From: JACCXE01 sp963718605
GTDB lineage: Bacteria; Actinomycetota; Acidimicrobiia; Acidimicrobiales; JACCXE01
Direction: 5' to 3'
Length of the DNA stretch: 64,000 nt
Assembly: GCA_963718605.1 (NCBI GenBank)
Contig: OY970363.1
Span: 3,348,001-3,412,000 of the forward strand
A program made the position numbers and the translations under genes. The notes below the pieces were generated by a model that was not told where the DNA came from, did not search any database, and worked only from the letters and a program-made list of their open reading frames with translations. How positions within the stretch are numbered: the stretch's first letter is position 1; each line of letters opens with the position of its first letter. Shown one piece after another: positions 1 to 7,638 of the stretch.

Positions 1-2775
1 CAGCAGGACTATTGCGACGTTCGGTTTCGCAACTTTCATGACGGCCAACGGTCTGCGATTCTCCACACCATCTACGCGCACGAGGTCCTCGAGACGACGC
101 GCCTACGTGACCTCTACGAAGCCGTCGCTCCGGAGGCGTTACTGCACGGAGGCATGCTCGGCGACGTCAGCCGATCCGTACACGACCATCCGAAATACGC
201 AGCCAAGATGGCTACCGGCACGGGCAAGACGTGGGTATTGAATGCGCTCCTGATCTGGCAGTACCTAAACAAAGTCGCTGCACCTACAGACGAGCGGTTC
301 ACGAGCAATTTTCTGCTCGTTGCACCAGGGCTAATTGTCTACGACCGCTTGCTTGACTCTTTCCTCGGAAAGGAGCGTGACGGCGAGCGGGACTTCGAGA
401 CCGCCGACATCAGGAGCACACAGGAGCTCTTTGTCCCTGACAACTACTGCGATGCGGTGTTCGGATTTCTGCAGTCCTGTGTCGTTACTAAGGCTGACAT
501 CGGGCACAAAGTTACGGGCTCGGGCATGGTGGCCATCACGAACTGGCATCTGCTCGCCGGCGTTGAAGATCCCGACTTTGTCGCTGATGTGGAGGCCCCT
601 GGCACCGATGGTGATCCCGCCGCTGTCGTCGCAAGCTTCCTTCCGGTCAGCCCTGGCCTAAACGCGGGCAACTCGCTCGCTGGGCTCGACCGGAAGTTCT
701 TGCGTGGTGGTCCGCTTGAGTCTCTGAAGGACCTACCAGACCTATTGGTGTTCAACGACGAGGCTCATCACATCCACGACATCAAGAAGTCCGGGGAGAT
801 CTCCGAGGTCGAGTGGCAACGGAGTCTGACGGAGATCGCCTCGACGAAGGGTCGACGATTTATTCAGATCGACTTTTCCGCGACGCCGTACAACCAAGTC
901 GGGTCTGGGAAGAACCAAGGAAAGCAGTACTTCCCGCACATCATCATTGACTTTGATCTGAACGAGGCGATGACTGCCGGCTTGGTCAAGTCGCTCGCGC
1001 TCGACAAGCGCAAGGAGGTCGCCGCGCTTCCGCTCGATTTCAAGGCGGAGCGCGACGAGCAGCGAAATGTCACCGGGCTTTCCAACGGCCAGCGCGTGAT
1101 GTTGAGAGCGGGCCTCAAGCGACTGCAGATCTTGGAGGCGCAGTTCAGCAGCGTGGACTCCAATAGGCATCCGAAGCTGCTCGTCGTGTGTGAGGAAACC
1201 GGGGTCACCCCGCACGTCGTCGAGTTTCTCAAGACGACTGGCCTGAGCGAGGACGACGTTTTGGCGGTCGACTCCAAGCGGAAGGAGACGCTGAGCAAGA
1301 GCGACTGGGACGACGTACGGACGCGACTTTTCGATATCGATCAGCACAAGCAGCCGAAGGTGATCGTCAGTGTCCTAATGCTTCGCGAAGGATTCGACGT
1401 CAACAACATCTGTGTGATCGTGCCGCTCCGATCAAGCGAGGCGCAGATTCTGTTGGAGCAGACAATCGGTCGCGGTCTCCGATTGATGTGGCGCGGGGAT
1501 GATCGGATCGATGAACTGAAGCGCGAGACACGCGAACGCTTCAGGCAGAAGCTCGAGCCCACCAATTACTTCGACGTTCTCTTCGTCGTTGAACACCCTG
1601 CCTTTGCGAAGTTCTACGAGGATCTCCTCGCCGAAGGTCTTGCGGGCGAGATAGGGGATGAGGGCGACCAGGTCAATCCGAACGGTGACCTCGTGTCGGT
1701 GGAGCTGCGGTCCAACTACGCGCAGTTCGACTTCGCTATTCCGATGGTGATCCGCGACGTAGAAGAGGAGATGAAGGCCCCTTCTATCAACCCGCGGAAG
1801 CTGGCGCCCAGCAAGTACCCGTTCGACCTACTGAAGAAGTCGATAGGCAAAGGCGACCGCTTTGTTGCCGAGGACGCGCAGACGGGCACCCAGTACGGCG
1901 ACTATCGCGTGGACGGCGGAGTGATGACCGCTACCGGCTACAACGACTACCTCGCTCGTATGACGAACCGGATCGCCGAGGCCTTAGGCAGCGCCATCAC
2001 CAAGAGCGCGAAGAACTACAGCCAAGCCGCGCAGTTCCCGTTGTTGCAGGCATACCGGCCGCTGCTAACGGGTTGGATTGACGATTACGTGCGTCTTCGA
2101 CTGTTTGACGAAGCATTTGATCCGTTGGAGGACGAAAACTGGCGCGTCCTATTGGTCGACGACGTTGCACACGGAATAGCCGGGACGTTCGCAACGGCGT
2201 TGACCGATGTTGCTGCGAACCAAGTAGTTGCTGGCGGAGAAGTCTCGCATCGCTACCTGTCTGAGGTGAAGACGATCAGCGTGCGAACGACCAGCGCCGT
2301 CGAAGTTGCAAAGTGCATTTATCCGCAGCTTCCTGTTCCGGTAAAGGCAGGCGGCCTCGAGCGCCGCTTCCTCAAGTGGGCTGACGCCGATTCTGACATC
2401 GAGGCACTGGCGAAGATCCACGAGTATCGCCACGACTTTCTCCACCGCCCGTACTTGAAAGCCGACGGCATGCCGGCGTCATACTCGCCCGACTTCATCG
2501 TTCGCACGGCAGCGGCTGTGTACATCGTTGAAACAAAGGCCCAAACGTCCATGAGTGACGAGAACGTTCAGCGGAAACAGCGTGCCGCTCTGTCCTGGGT
2601 TGACCAGCTCAACACGCTCGAGCTTGATGACCGCGATGGACGCGAGTGGCACTACGTATTGCTTGGGGAGGCAACAGTGAGGGACTGGGAGGCGAAGAAT
2701 GCTCGCGCGAGCGAGCTTCTGGAATTTGCCCGCCTTCGGCATCGAGACGCTCCGGCCCAGGCAACACTGGTTTAG
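1..2775 (+). CDS. Type III restriction enzyme Res-like helicase-nuclease (5' partial)
   Basis: The reading frame is open to the window edge, so the N-terminus is missing; an internal ATG at 154 is not the likely start because residues encoded before it (RNFHDGQRSAIL) resemble the Q-motif region of SF2 helicases. Visible helicase motifs are a Walker A (ATGTGKT, about 211-232), a DEAH box (about 757-768), SATP (motif III) and IGRGLR (motif VI, about 1468). The C-terminus carries a PD-(D/E)XK-type nuclease signature, SPDFIV followed by VETK (about 2485-2540). This order matches Res subunits of type III restriction systems, which translocate on DNA and cut it together with a Mod methyltransferase. 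No mod gene is in the window; it may lie to the left. A restriction-like nuclease of another defence system is the alternative. Confidence 0.82.
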   Translation, partial: QQDYCDVRFRNFHDGQRSAILHTIYAHEVLETTRLRDLYEAVAPEALLHGGMLGDVSRSVHDHPKYAAKMATGTGKTWVLNALLIWQYLNKVAAPTDERFTSNFLLVAPGLIVYDRLLDSFLGKERDGERDFETADIRSTQELFVPDNYCDAVFGFLQSCVVTKADIGHKVTGSGMVAITNWHLLAGVEDPDFVADVEAPGTDGDPAAVVASFLPVSPGLNAGNSLAGLDRKFLRGGPLESLKDLPDLLVFNDEAHHIHDIKKSGEISEVEWQRSLTEIASTKGRRFIQIDFSATPYNQVGSGKNQGKQYFPHIIIDFDLNEAMTAGLVKSLALDKRKEVAALPLDFKAERDEQRNVTGLSNGQRVMLRAGLKRLQILEAQFSSVDSNRHPKLLVVCEETGVTPHVVEFLKTTGLSEDDVLAVDSKRKETLSKSDWDDVRTRLFDIDQHKQPKVIVSVLMLREGFDVNNICVIVPLRSSEAQILLEQTIGRGLRLMWRGDDRIDELKRETRERFRQKLEPTNYFDVLFVVEHPAFAKFYEDLLAEGLAGEIGDEGDQVNPNGDLVSVELRSNYAQFDFAIPMVIRDVEEEMKAPSINPRKLAPSKYPFDLLKKSIGKGDRFVAEDAQTGTQYGDYRVDGGVMTATGYNDYLARMTNRIAEALGSAITKSAKNYSQAAQFPLLQAYRPLLTGWIDDYVRLRLFDEAFDPLEDENWRVLLVDDVAHGIAGTFATALTDVAANQVVAGGEVSHRYLSEVKTISVRTTSAVEVAKCIYPQLPVPVKAGGLERRFLKWADADSDIEALAKIHEYRHDFLHRPYLKADGMPASYSPDFIVRTAAAVYIVETKAQTSMSDENVQRKQRAALSWVDQLNTLELDDRDGREWHYVLLGEATVRDWEAKNARASELLEFARLRHRDAPAQATLV

Positions 2776-2794
2776 CTCGATCCGGTCGCACGTT

Positions 2795-4708
2795 CTACGG
2801 CAACGCCGCGACGAGTGCCTCGATCAATGCGTTGAAACGGTCCACTGTCGCCGTCGACAACGAAGTGATCGACTCATCGAGATTCCGTAAGAAATACGCC
2901 GCGACCACGCCGTGGTTGAACTCGCCATTCGCACGCTCGAGTCGCTTCACAATGCGATCGTCGCCATCAAGGTCGTCAAGCGAAACTGAGAGCCCTAATG
3001 CCGCGTTGTACAGCGTCACGTACTCCGCGGGTTCAAAGAGGTCCTCGATGTCTGGCTTCGGAACGTCGGTAAATGCGTCCAACGAAACAATTTGCGCCGC
3101 GTCGAGCTTTCCCTTTGCGATGGCGGTGGCGATCTTCTGTTGGTCCGCGCCCCCGTCCACCAGTACGACGAAGTCCAGTTTTCCGCCGAGCAAAGCGATA
3201 AAGGTTGGGATGTTTGTTGCTCCGCCCGCCGGCAGCACCCGGCAGTCGTCTGGAAGGGATGTTTTGCCGAGGGACTTCAAGTGATCGGAGAGCAACGAAA
3301 GATAAATGAAGTCCGAAATACCCTCCACGACCACGTTTCGGTTTCCGATGAAGAGGCTTTGGACGATGTCGTACCCGAGCGCGGCCTGCAGTGGGAACAG
3401 CGTGTCCGGGTCCGACACGACACCCGCGTCATTCACGGCAATGGTTCCCAGCTCTCCACCTTGATCTTCGATTATCCGGGCGTGACTGAGGCTGCCCGTA
3501 CGAACCATGAAGGGCGAGTGTGTGGAATAGAGAACCTGACGCCCTGCAGCGAGCGTGCCCTCGATGGTGTTCAGCAAGTCCATTTGTGCGCGGGCGTGAA
3601 GGCTTAGGCCGGGCTCATCGAGAAGCAGGATGAGATTCTGGTCAGATTCGAATTCCAGAAAAGAAGCCATGAAGGAGACGAACCACCGAAAGCCTGTTGA
3701 ACGTCGATCAAGCCGGTTCGTGAAGTCGTGGCGAAGATCTTCGACTCGAAATTGAAGAAAACGATCTATCGAAGGCTGCCCATTCGGGGCCGTTCCTGGC
3801 TGGTTCTCAATGTTCACGCGGAGCTTCAGCTGATCGTTCTGTTTCCAGTGCTCTCGCACGCTCTGCGTCAAAAGACTCGAGGTCGCCTCGAGCTCGGCGT
3901 TGGAGGCTTCGTAGTCCCAGGTCTCCATCGTCTCGGGCACCACTTTCGCGAGCCGAAGAAAGTCAGCGGCCGCCCGAACCTCTTCCTCGTCCGTTCCATT
4001 CCGCACCGCAGCAAACACTTGTTGGAGCGGATATCGGCCGAGTAGCTGCGCGTACGTACTGAAATAGAACGTGCGAGGGAGCATCTCCCGAATGGCCGCC
4101 ACCACGGCGTTGCGAAGGTTGCCACTTCCCAAACGCTCGTTTAGCTGACCTATCGCTGTCTGTGCATCGCCCGCGAGTGCCACGGACTCGCTGTCTTCAG
4201 CGTCTCGGGCATCAACTAGCGACGCGAGACCAGTCCGTAGTTGATCGGTGGTCTCAAGGCTTCCCAGCTTGGCCTGAAGCCGCTCGCTCAGCCCGTCAAC
4301 GAATGGCTCTAGGAATTTCTTGTAGTTGATATTGGGCTCGACGCTTGGGTGCGATGAGGCATAGGTCCGAACGACCTCAATTTCGGACCCCACGACGACC
4401 CCGGGTCCAAACCGTTCGTTCAACGACTTCTTTTCGTCATCGCTGAATTCGAATGTCGCGGTGATGGGCGTCACTTTGCCGAGGTCGTCGCCCGCGGACT
4501 CGTGCTTCTTCTTCAGCCACCTCGGGTATTCATCGAGGATGCTGAGCGTCATCTCGGGTTTGGCCGGATTCAGGTGATGTAGTGCCTGTAGAAGCGCCGA
4601 CTTCCCAGCCTCGTTCTTACCGACGAGGCACGTGACGTCATCGACGGCTATGGGGCCGCTGTCAATGATGTTGCGAAAGAGACGTACATGAAACGACTTG
4701 AGCCGCAT
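2795..4708 (-). CDS. OLD-family ATPase/TOPRIM endonuclease
   Basis: The start at 4708 (MRLKSFHVRLFRN) is chosen because it is the canonical N-terminus of RecF/OLD-like ATPases; the frame stays open upstream to 5215 but that stretch has no family resemblance and overlaps another gene. The protein is 637 aa. Residues 30-37 are the Walker A (GKNEAGKS), LILLLDEP is Walker B, and YSTHSPFM is the H-loop, typical of SMC/RecF-type ATPases. The C-terminal third has VVVEGISD and VLVDGGAD, the acidic motifs of a TOPRIM nuclease. Known OLD proteins (P2 Old, GajA of Gabija) are antiphage nucleases. It converges on the restriction-like gene (19-bp gap) and is preceded on its own strand by a small XRE regulator, with which it probably forms an operon. 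The exact system is unknown. Confidence 0.83.
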   Translation of the reverse strand: MRLKSFHVRLFRNIIDSGPIAVDDVTCLVGKNEAGKSALLQALHHLNPAKPEMTLSILDEYPRWLKKKHESAGDDLGKVTPITATFEFSDDEKKSLNERFGPGVVVGSEIEVVRTYASSHPSVEPNINYKKFLEPFVDGLSERLQAKLGSLETTDQLRTGLASLVDARDAEDSESVALAGDAQTAIGQLNERLGSGNLRNAVVAAIREMLPRTFYFSTYAQLLGRYPLQQVFAAVRNGTDEEEVRAAADFLRLAKVVPETMETWDYEASNAELEATSSLLTQSVREHWKQNDQLKLRVNIENQPGTAPNGQPSIDRFLQFRVEDLRHDFTNRLDRRSTGFRWFVSFMASFLEFESDQNLILLLDEPGLSLHARAQMDLLNTIEGTLAAGRQVLYSTHSPFMVRTGSLSHARIIEDQGGELGTIAVNDAGVVSDPDTLFPLQAALGYDIVQSLFIGNRNVVVEGISDFIYLSLLSDHLKSLGKTSLPDDCRVLPAGGATNIPTFIALLGGKLDFVVLVDGGADQQKIATAIAKGKLDAAQIVSLDAFTDVPKPDIEDLFEPAEYVTLYNAALGLSVSLDDLDGDDRIVKRLERANGEFNHGVVAAYFLRNLDESITSLSTATVDRFNALIEALVAALP

Positions 4709-4782
4709 GCACGGATCGTACCTAGGGGGTGTTACTCGCGACCCGTTGTATTTCCGTCGCGCTGCGTCGCAGGCATTGCCCG

Positions 4783-5001
4783 CTAGCCCAGACCTTTCGT
4801 TAGGGCCGAAATAGTCATGCCCAGGCCGCGCGCGATCACCGCCATGCTTTCGAGCGTCGGATTTCGCTCGCCGCGCTCGATTCCCCCCATATATGTCCGA
4901 TGCAAGCCGCAGTGAAGAGCGAACCCCTCCTGGGAGAACCCCTGCTTTTCCCGCAGCGTCCGCACGCGCGTTCCGAATGCTGCGCGCAGCCCCGAGTCCA
5001 T
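4783..5001 (-). CDS. Small XRE-family transcriptional regulator (restriction controller-like)
   Basis: This 72-aa protein is almost entirely one XRE helix-turn-helix: LREKQGFSQEGFALHCGLHR is followed by a recognition-helix tail IERGERNP. That layout and size match controller (C) proteins of restriction-modification systems, which time expression of a toxic nuclease. It lies 74 bp upstream of the OLD nuclease on the same strand, so it may control that gene in cis. It is divergent from a second XRE gene across a 56-bp spacer. The C-protein role is inferred from sequence and position. Confidence 0.8.
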   Translation of the reverse strand: MDSGLRAAFGTRVRTLREKQGFSQEGFALHCGLHRTYMGGIERGERNPTLESMAVIARGLGMTISALTKGLG

Positions 5002-5057
5002 TCCGACACAATTGGCGGTTGCCCTCTATACGTCCACACTCTATGGTAACCCATCCT
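5002..5057. promoter_or_regulatory. Divergent intergenic region between two XRE regulators
   Basis: The 56-bp gap between two head-to-head XRE genes must hold both promoters. It contains an interrupted palindrome ATGG-TAAC-CCAT (5043-5054) close to the plus-strand start, and on the minus strand a TATAGA hexamer that could serve as a -10. This is a plausible shared operator, but neither a -35 nor a repeated site is clear. Confidence 0.28.
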
Positions 5058-5441
5058 ATGAGTAGCACACCACGACGTCCCGCATCTCCAAAGTCAGTGC
5101 CGAGTCCAGAGCGATTGGGCGAGACAATTCGGGGGTTTCGTGAAAGCCGAATGACCCAGGCCGAGTTGGGCATAGCCATTGGTCGGCTAACCGGAGTTCC
5201 GATGCCGCAGACCACGATGTCGCGCTGGGAGAAAGGTCTGGTGGATCTCTCCGTAACCGACGTCTACTGGGTCGAGCGGGCCCTCGAACTCGAAACAGGC
5301 ACGATTCTCGCGGCCGCCGGCTACGTGTCCTTGCGAGGCAAGCTTGCGCCTGAGGCGGCGATCCTTGGCGACGGCGCGATCAAGGAACCCGTTCGCCAGG
5401 CCTTCGCGGCGCTTGCTCGGGCGCTGCATGATCATGGATAG
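5058..5441 (+). CDS. XRE-like helix-turn-helix regulator
   Basis: The protein is 127 aa if it starts at ATG 5058; an in-frame ATG at 5043 would add five residues. The core RLGETIRGFRESRMTQAELG followed by TTMSRWEKG is a typical XRE/Cro HTH with the SRWE recognition helix, and the C-terminal half is helical with no recognised domain. It is divergent from the controller-like XRE gene and its stop overlaps the next gene by 14 nt, so the two are probably translationally coupled. It is likely a repressor of the island's own promoters. The target is not visible. Confidence 0.72.
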   Translation: MSSTPRRPASPKSVPSPERLGETIRGFRESRMTQAELGIAIGRLTGVPMPQTTMSRWEKGLVDLSVTDVYWVERALELETGTILAAAGYVSLRGKLAPEAAILGDGAIKEPVRQAFAALARALHDHG

Positions 5442-5784
5442 AAGCGAGGAGATTGAGGTCCTTGTAACGAAGGCGCTCGCAGACGCGCTTGAGGCCTACG
5501 CCGCAAGCCTTCGAGACAGAACGCGCCCGGACGAAGTAACAGCGGCTGTAGAGGTAGAGCCGCCGACCCCTTGTCCGCCGGAAGTCGTGGTGGACCCCCC
5601 GGTCAGGTTCGAGGGAAAAGCAATGTTTTCCGTTAGTGAGGTGGCCGACCTGCTCGGGATACACCGGACGACGGTCTACGAGCTGGTGAAAGCAGGGCAG
5701 ATCAAGTCGACACGGGTCGGACAGCTCATCCGGGTAACCGCAGCGGAGGTGCGACGACTTCTCGATTCAACGCCCGACCGATAA
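5428..5784 (+). CDS. Excisionase-type HTH DNA-binding protein
   Basis: The start is ATG 5428 (another ATG is at 5434); translation begins inside the end of the upstream XRE gene. The C-terminal 55 residues form a MerR-like/excisionase HTH: MFSVSEVADLLGIHRTTVYE, then KAGQIKSTRVGQLIRV and a basic-acidic helix. This is the domain used by Xis proteins of actinobacterial integrative elements and by small DNA-binding partners. The N-terminal half is acidic and uncharacterised. It is the last gene before the tRNA-derived attachment site, which fits a role in excision, although no integrase follows it. Confidence 0.72.
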   Translation: MIMDRSEEIEVLVTKALADALEAYAASLRDRTRPDEVTAAVEVEPPTPCPPEVVVDPPVRFEGKAMFSVSEVADLLGIHRTTVYELVKAGQIKSTRVGQLIRVTAAEVRRLLDSTPDR

Positions 5785-6145
5785 GGCGTCACTCGGCCTT
5801 ACGCAACCGGCCGCTTTGCTCGGCGTCGCCAAACGCGTCGTGGCGAAGCCGACGTCGACATCCCGCGCGTTCGAAGTCGCCACAGCTCGTCGCGATGGGT
5901 TCGTTGATGTGAACCTCGGGCCCTACGAAGACGTCAAGCGGATGGTCGTGCGGCAGGGAGGGGAGTCGCCTTCTCATACCTCTCTATTCGGACAACGGCA
6001 GCCGGAAATGCAGCTGCCGTACACAACCTCACAGTTCCGAACGCTTCCGACAATCATGAACTTTCTCCGGTTGAAGGTATTGACAACTTCTGTGGGGTGT
6101 TGCATACTGTCTTATACTTTTAGGGGCGCGTAGTAATAGGTATTT
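5785..6145. other. Gene-poor right margin of the island
   Basis: No convincing gene lies here. A TTG-started plus-strand frame (5816-6133) encodes a faintly HTH-like stretch, LTQPAALLGVAKRVVAK when read from just upstream, but the rest is unlike any family I recognise; it could be a decayed DNA-binding or integrase-adjacent gene. The last part is visibly AT-richer than the surroundings and contains a promoter-like TTGACA/CATACT pair just before the tRNA fragment. Confidence 0.4.
6080..6108 (+). promoter_or_regulatory. Sigma-70-type promoter at the island edge
   Basis: A perfect -35 hexamer TTGACA (6080-6085) is followed after 17 bases by CATACT (6103-6108), four of six matches to the -10 consensus. 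It points right, out of the island, into the tRNA-Pro fragment and its terminator. A second TATACT at 6113-6118 is too far from this -35 to use it. Confidence 0.5.
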
Positions 6146-6190
6146 CTGGGGGTCAAGAGATCGGGAGTTCAAATCTCCCCGACCCGACCA
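6146..6190 (+). other. 3' fragment of tRNA-Pro(GGG): right attachment site of the island
   Basis: Read against a tRNA, bases 6146-6147 are C32-U33, 6148-6150 the anticodon GGG, then G37, G38, the 3' anticodon stem TCAAG, a variable loop, the T arm GGGAG-TTCAAAT-CTCCC, the acceptor 3' strand CGACCCG, discriminator A73 and CCA (6188-6190). A C1-G72 pair with A73 is characteristic of bacterial tRNA-Pro. Upstream of C32 the sequence cannot form the 5' anticodon stem, D arm or acceptor strand, so only the 3' half is present. Tyrosine recombinases commonly integrate in tRNA anticodon loops and leave such a duplicated 3' end. The intact tRNA should lie beyond the left edge. Confidence 0.85.
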
Positions 6191-6201
6191 TCGCAACACC
6201 G

Positions 6202-6228
6202 AAAAGCGTCTCTGCGGAGGCGCTTTTT
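6202..6228 (+). terminator. Rho-independent terminator of the former tRNA-Pro gene
   Basis: An 11-bp stem (arms 6202-6212 and 6217-6227, one G-T wobble) with a TGCG loop ends in a run of five T. It sits 11 bases after the CCA of the tRNA fragment, as expected for the native terminator of the tRNA gene, which stayed on the chromosomal side after integration. Confidence 0.85.
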
Positions 6229-6234
6229 GCGTTC

Positions 6235-7350
6235 GTGAGCGTACCCTCCCCAACTGTGACGAAGCGATGCCGTTTGGGGGCGGCGACCGTGGTCGCGGTG
6301 ACGATCTCTGCGCTTGGCGCATGCGGCAATTCGGGGCGGATAGATGCGGGGGAGTCGATTCCGGTCACCAGTTCGACCATCGCGGACGCATTGACGCCGA
6401 ACACGCCCGCGGCGTCGACCACTGTGGCTCGAACGGTGTCCCAGCCGCAATGCGTGGCCGAGCCCGACCCCACGAACTACAACACACCGGAAGGCCAGGC
6501 CATAGGCGCGTCACAGGCAGACCTTCAGCACGACGTCGAGACTCTTCAGGCGTACGGCGGGGCGCACCCTGATGAGTTCACGTCTGCGGGCTTCGACAAC
6601 TACCCGGATCTCAAGGTCGTCGGCTACTTCACGGCGCATCTCGACGCACACGAGTCGGCCATTCGGAGCCAGCTTCAGCATCCAGACCAGTTCGAGGTGC
6701 GTAAGGGTGCACAGTCCGATCGTGACCGAGAACGAATGCAGCAATCGCTACAGGACGATACGGACGTGCGACCGTTGATGCGCCAGAGCTTTAGCGGCGC
6801 GACGGGCGTGATCACCCTTGACCTACAGCCAAGCAACCGGGCTCGCGCGGTCTCGAGGGCACTTGCCGCTCGATGGGGTGGCGCCCTCTGCGTAACGCTT
6901 GCCGGTCACCCGTTTCCAAAAGGCGCCTGGCCTGACACGACGACGTGTCCGCCCATCGGCGCCATGAGCGACCGGAATCCTGATGTGGAATTCCGCCTCG
7001 CTCTGAAGTCGTCGACTTTTGGGCGCGGCGAGGTCGGCACCGGTACCGCTCGAATAACGAACCACGGCACGACGCGGCTCACCGCCGAGACGGGTTCCAG
7101 TTTGTACGCGTCGATTGTGAAGCCGGGAACCGCGGATCGGATCGGTTGGCTCTTCGAAGCGCAAACCGCGATGGCGCGCACAATCACGGTCGAGCCTGGC
7201 CAGACGTCCGAATTCGAGTTCCGCTTCGGCAGTGACGACTGTCGCGCCACCGGCGACTACGCGCTGCCCGCCGGTCACTACGGGCTGCTCATGGGCCTCG
7301 GTGGCTTCGGGCGCTCCGACGAAGCGGCGATCACCATCGTCGATGAGTGA
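6235..7350 (+). CDS. Putative lipoprotein, uncharacterised
   Basis: The 371-aa product has a signal peptide ending in the lipobox LGAC (Cys30 with the GTG 6235 start; a GTG at 6256 gives a shorter, equally good signal peptide). A Thr/Ser/Pro-rich linker follows, then a central soluble region, and a C-terminal part (about 245-370) that looks like a beta-rich domain with FRLALKSSTFGRGEV and ITNHGTTRL, the style of immunoglobulin-like lipoprotein domains. The gene begins directly after the tRNA terminator and overlaps the next small gene by 8 nt. No enzyme motif is visible. It is probably anchored on the outer face of the membrane. Confidence 0.68.
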   Translation: MSVPSPTVTKRCRLGAATVVAVTISALGACGNSGRIDAGESIPVTSSTIADALTPNTPAASTTVARTVSQPQCVAEPDPTNYNTPEGQAIGASQADLQHDVETLQAYGGAHPDEFTSAGFDNYPDLKVVGYFTAHLDAHESAIRSQLQHPDQFEVRKGAQSDRDRERMQQSLQDDTDVRPLMRQSFSGATGVITLDLQPSNRARAVSRALAARWGGALCVTLAGHPFPKGAWPDTTTCPPIGAMSDRNPDVEFRLALKSSTFGRGEVGTGTARITNHGTTRLTAETGSSLYASIVKPGTADRIGWLFEAQTAMARTITVEPGQTSEFEFRFGSDDCRATGDYALPAGHYGLLMGLGGFGRSDEAAITIVDE

Positions 7351-7588
7351 AGCACGCAAAGCCGCGGTTGACATCTACCGAGTCGTGGCGGTCGGCGAGA
7401 AGGCGTCGTGGTTTCGAATGTTCGGCCGACTGGCCCTGTCCTTTATCTCAGACGGCGGTGTTTCGCTCCCGACAAAAACCCTTGTGCGCGTCATCGACCG
7501 CGAAACCGAGATGATCGTCCTCGAACACAAGTGGGACTCCGCCCTGTCGGCTGAGGAGTTTCGCGCTGCGTACGGCATCGGTCCCTGA
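7343..7588 (+). CDS. Small hypothetical protein
   Basis: This 81-aa protein starts at an ATG inside the end of the lipoprotein gene, so the two are probably coupled. The start is chosen because residues from MSEARKAAVDIYRVV onward show coherent protein character (VRVIDRETEMIVLEHKWDSA) while the upstream frame is a shadow of the lipoprotein gene. It has no signal peptide, membrane segment or motif I recognise. It may be a small cytosolic protein. Confidence 0.5.
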   Translation: MSEARKAAVDIYRVVAVGEKASWFRMFGRLALSFISDGGVSLPTKTLVRVIDRETEMIVLEHKWDSALSAEEFRAAYGIGP

Positions 7589-7638
7589 CGACGACGTCCG
7601 GCATGCGGCATGCTGCGGCGAACTGATTAGGGGGACAC

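Noticed and set aside
4709..5215. Longer N-terminus for the OLD nuclease
   Set aside because: The extension overlaps the XRE gene, has no family similarity, and the canonical N-terminus begins at 4708.
5816..6133. Plus-strand frame of 105 codons with an HTH-like start
   Set aside because: Only a short segment resembles an HTH, the start is TTG without a ribosome-binding site, and the second half is low in protein character; kept only as a note on the island margin.
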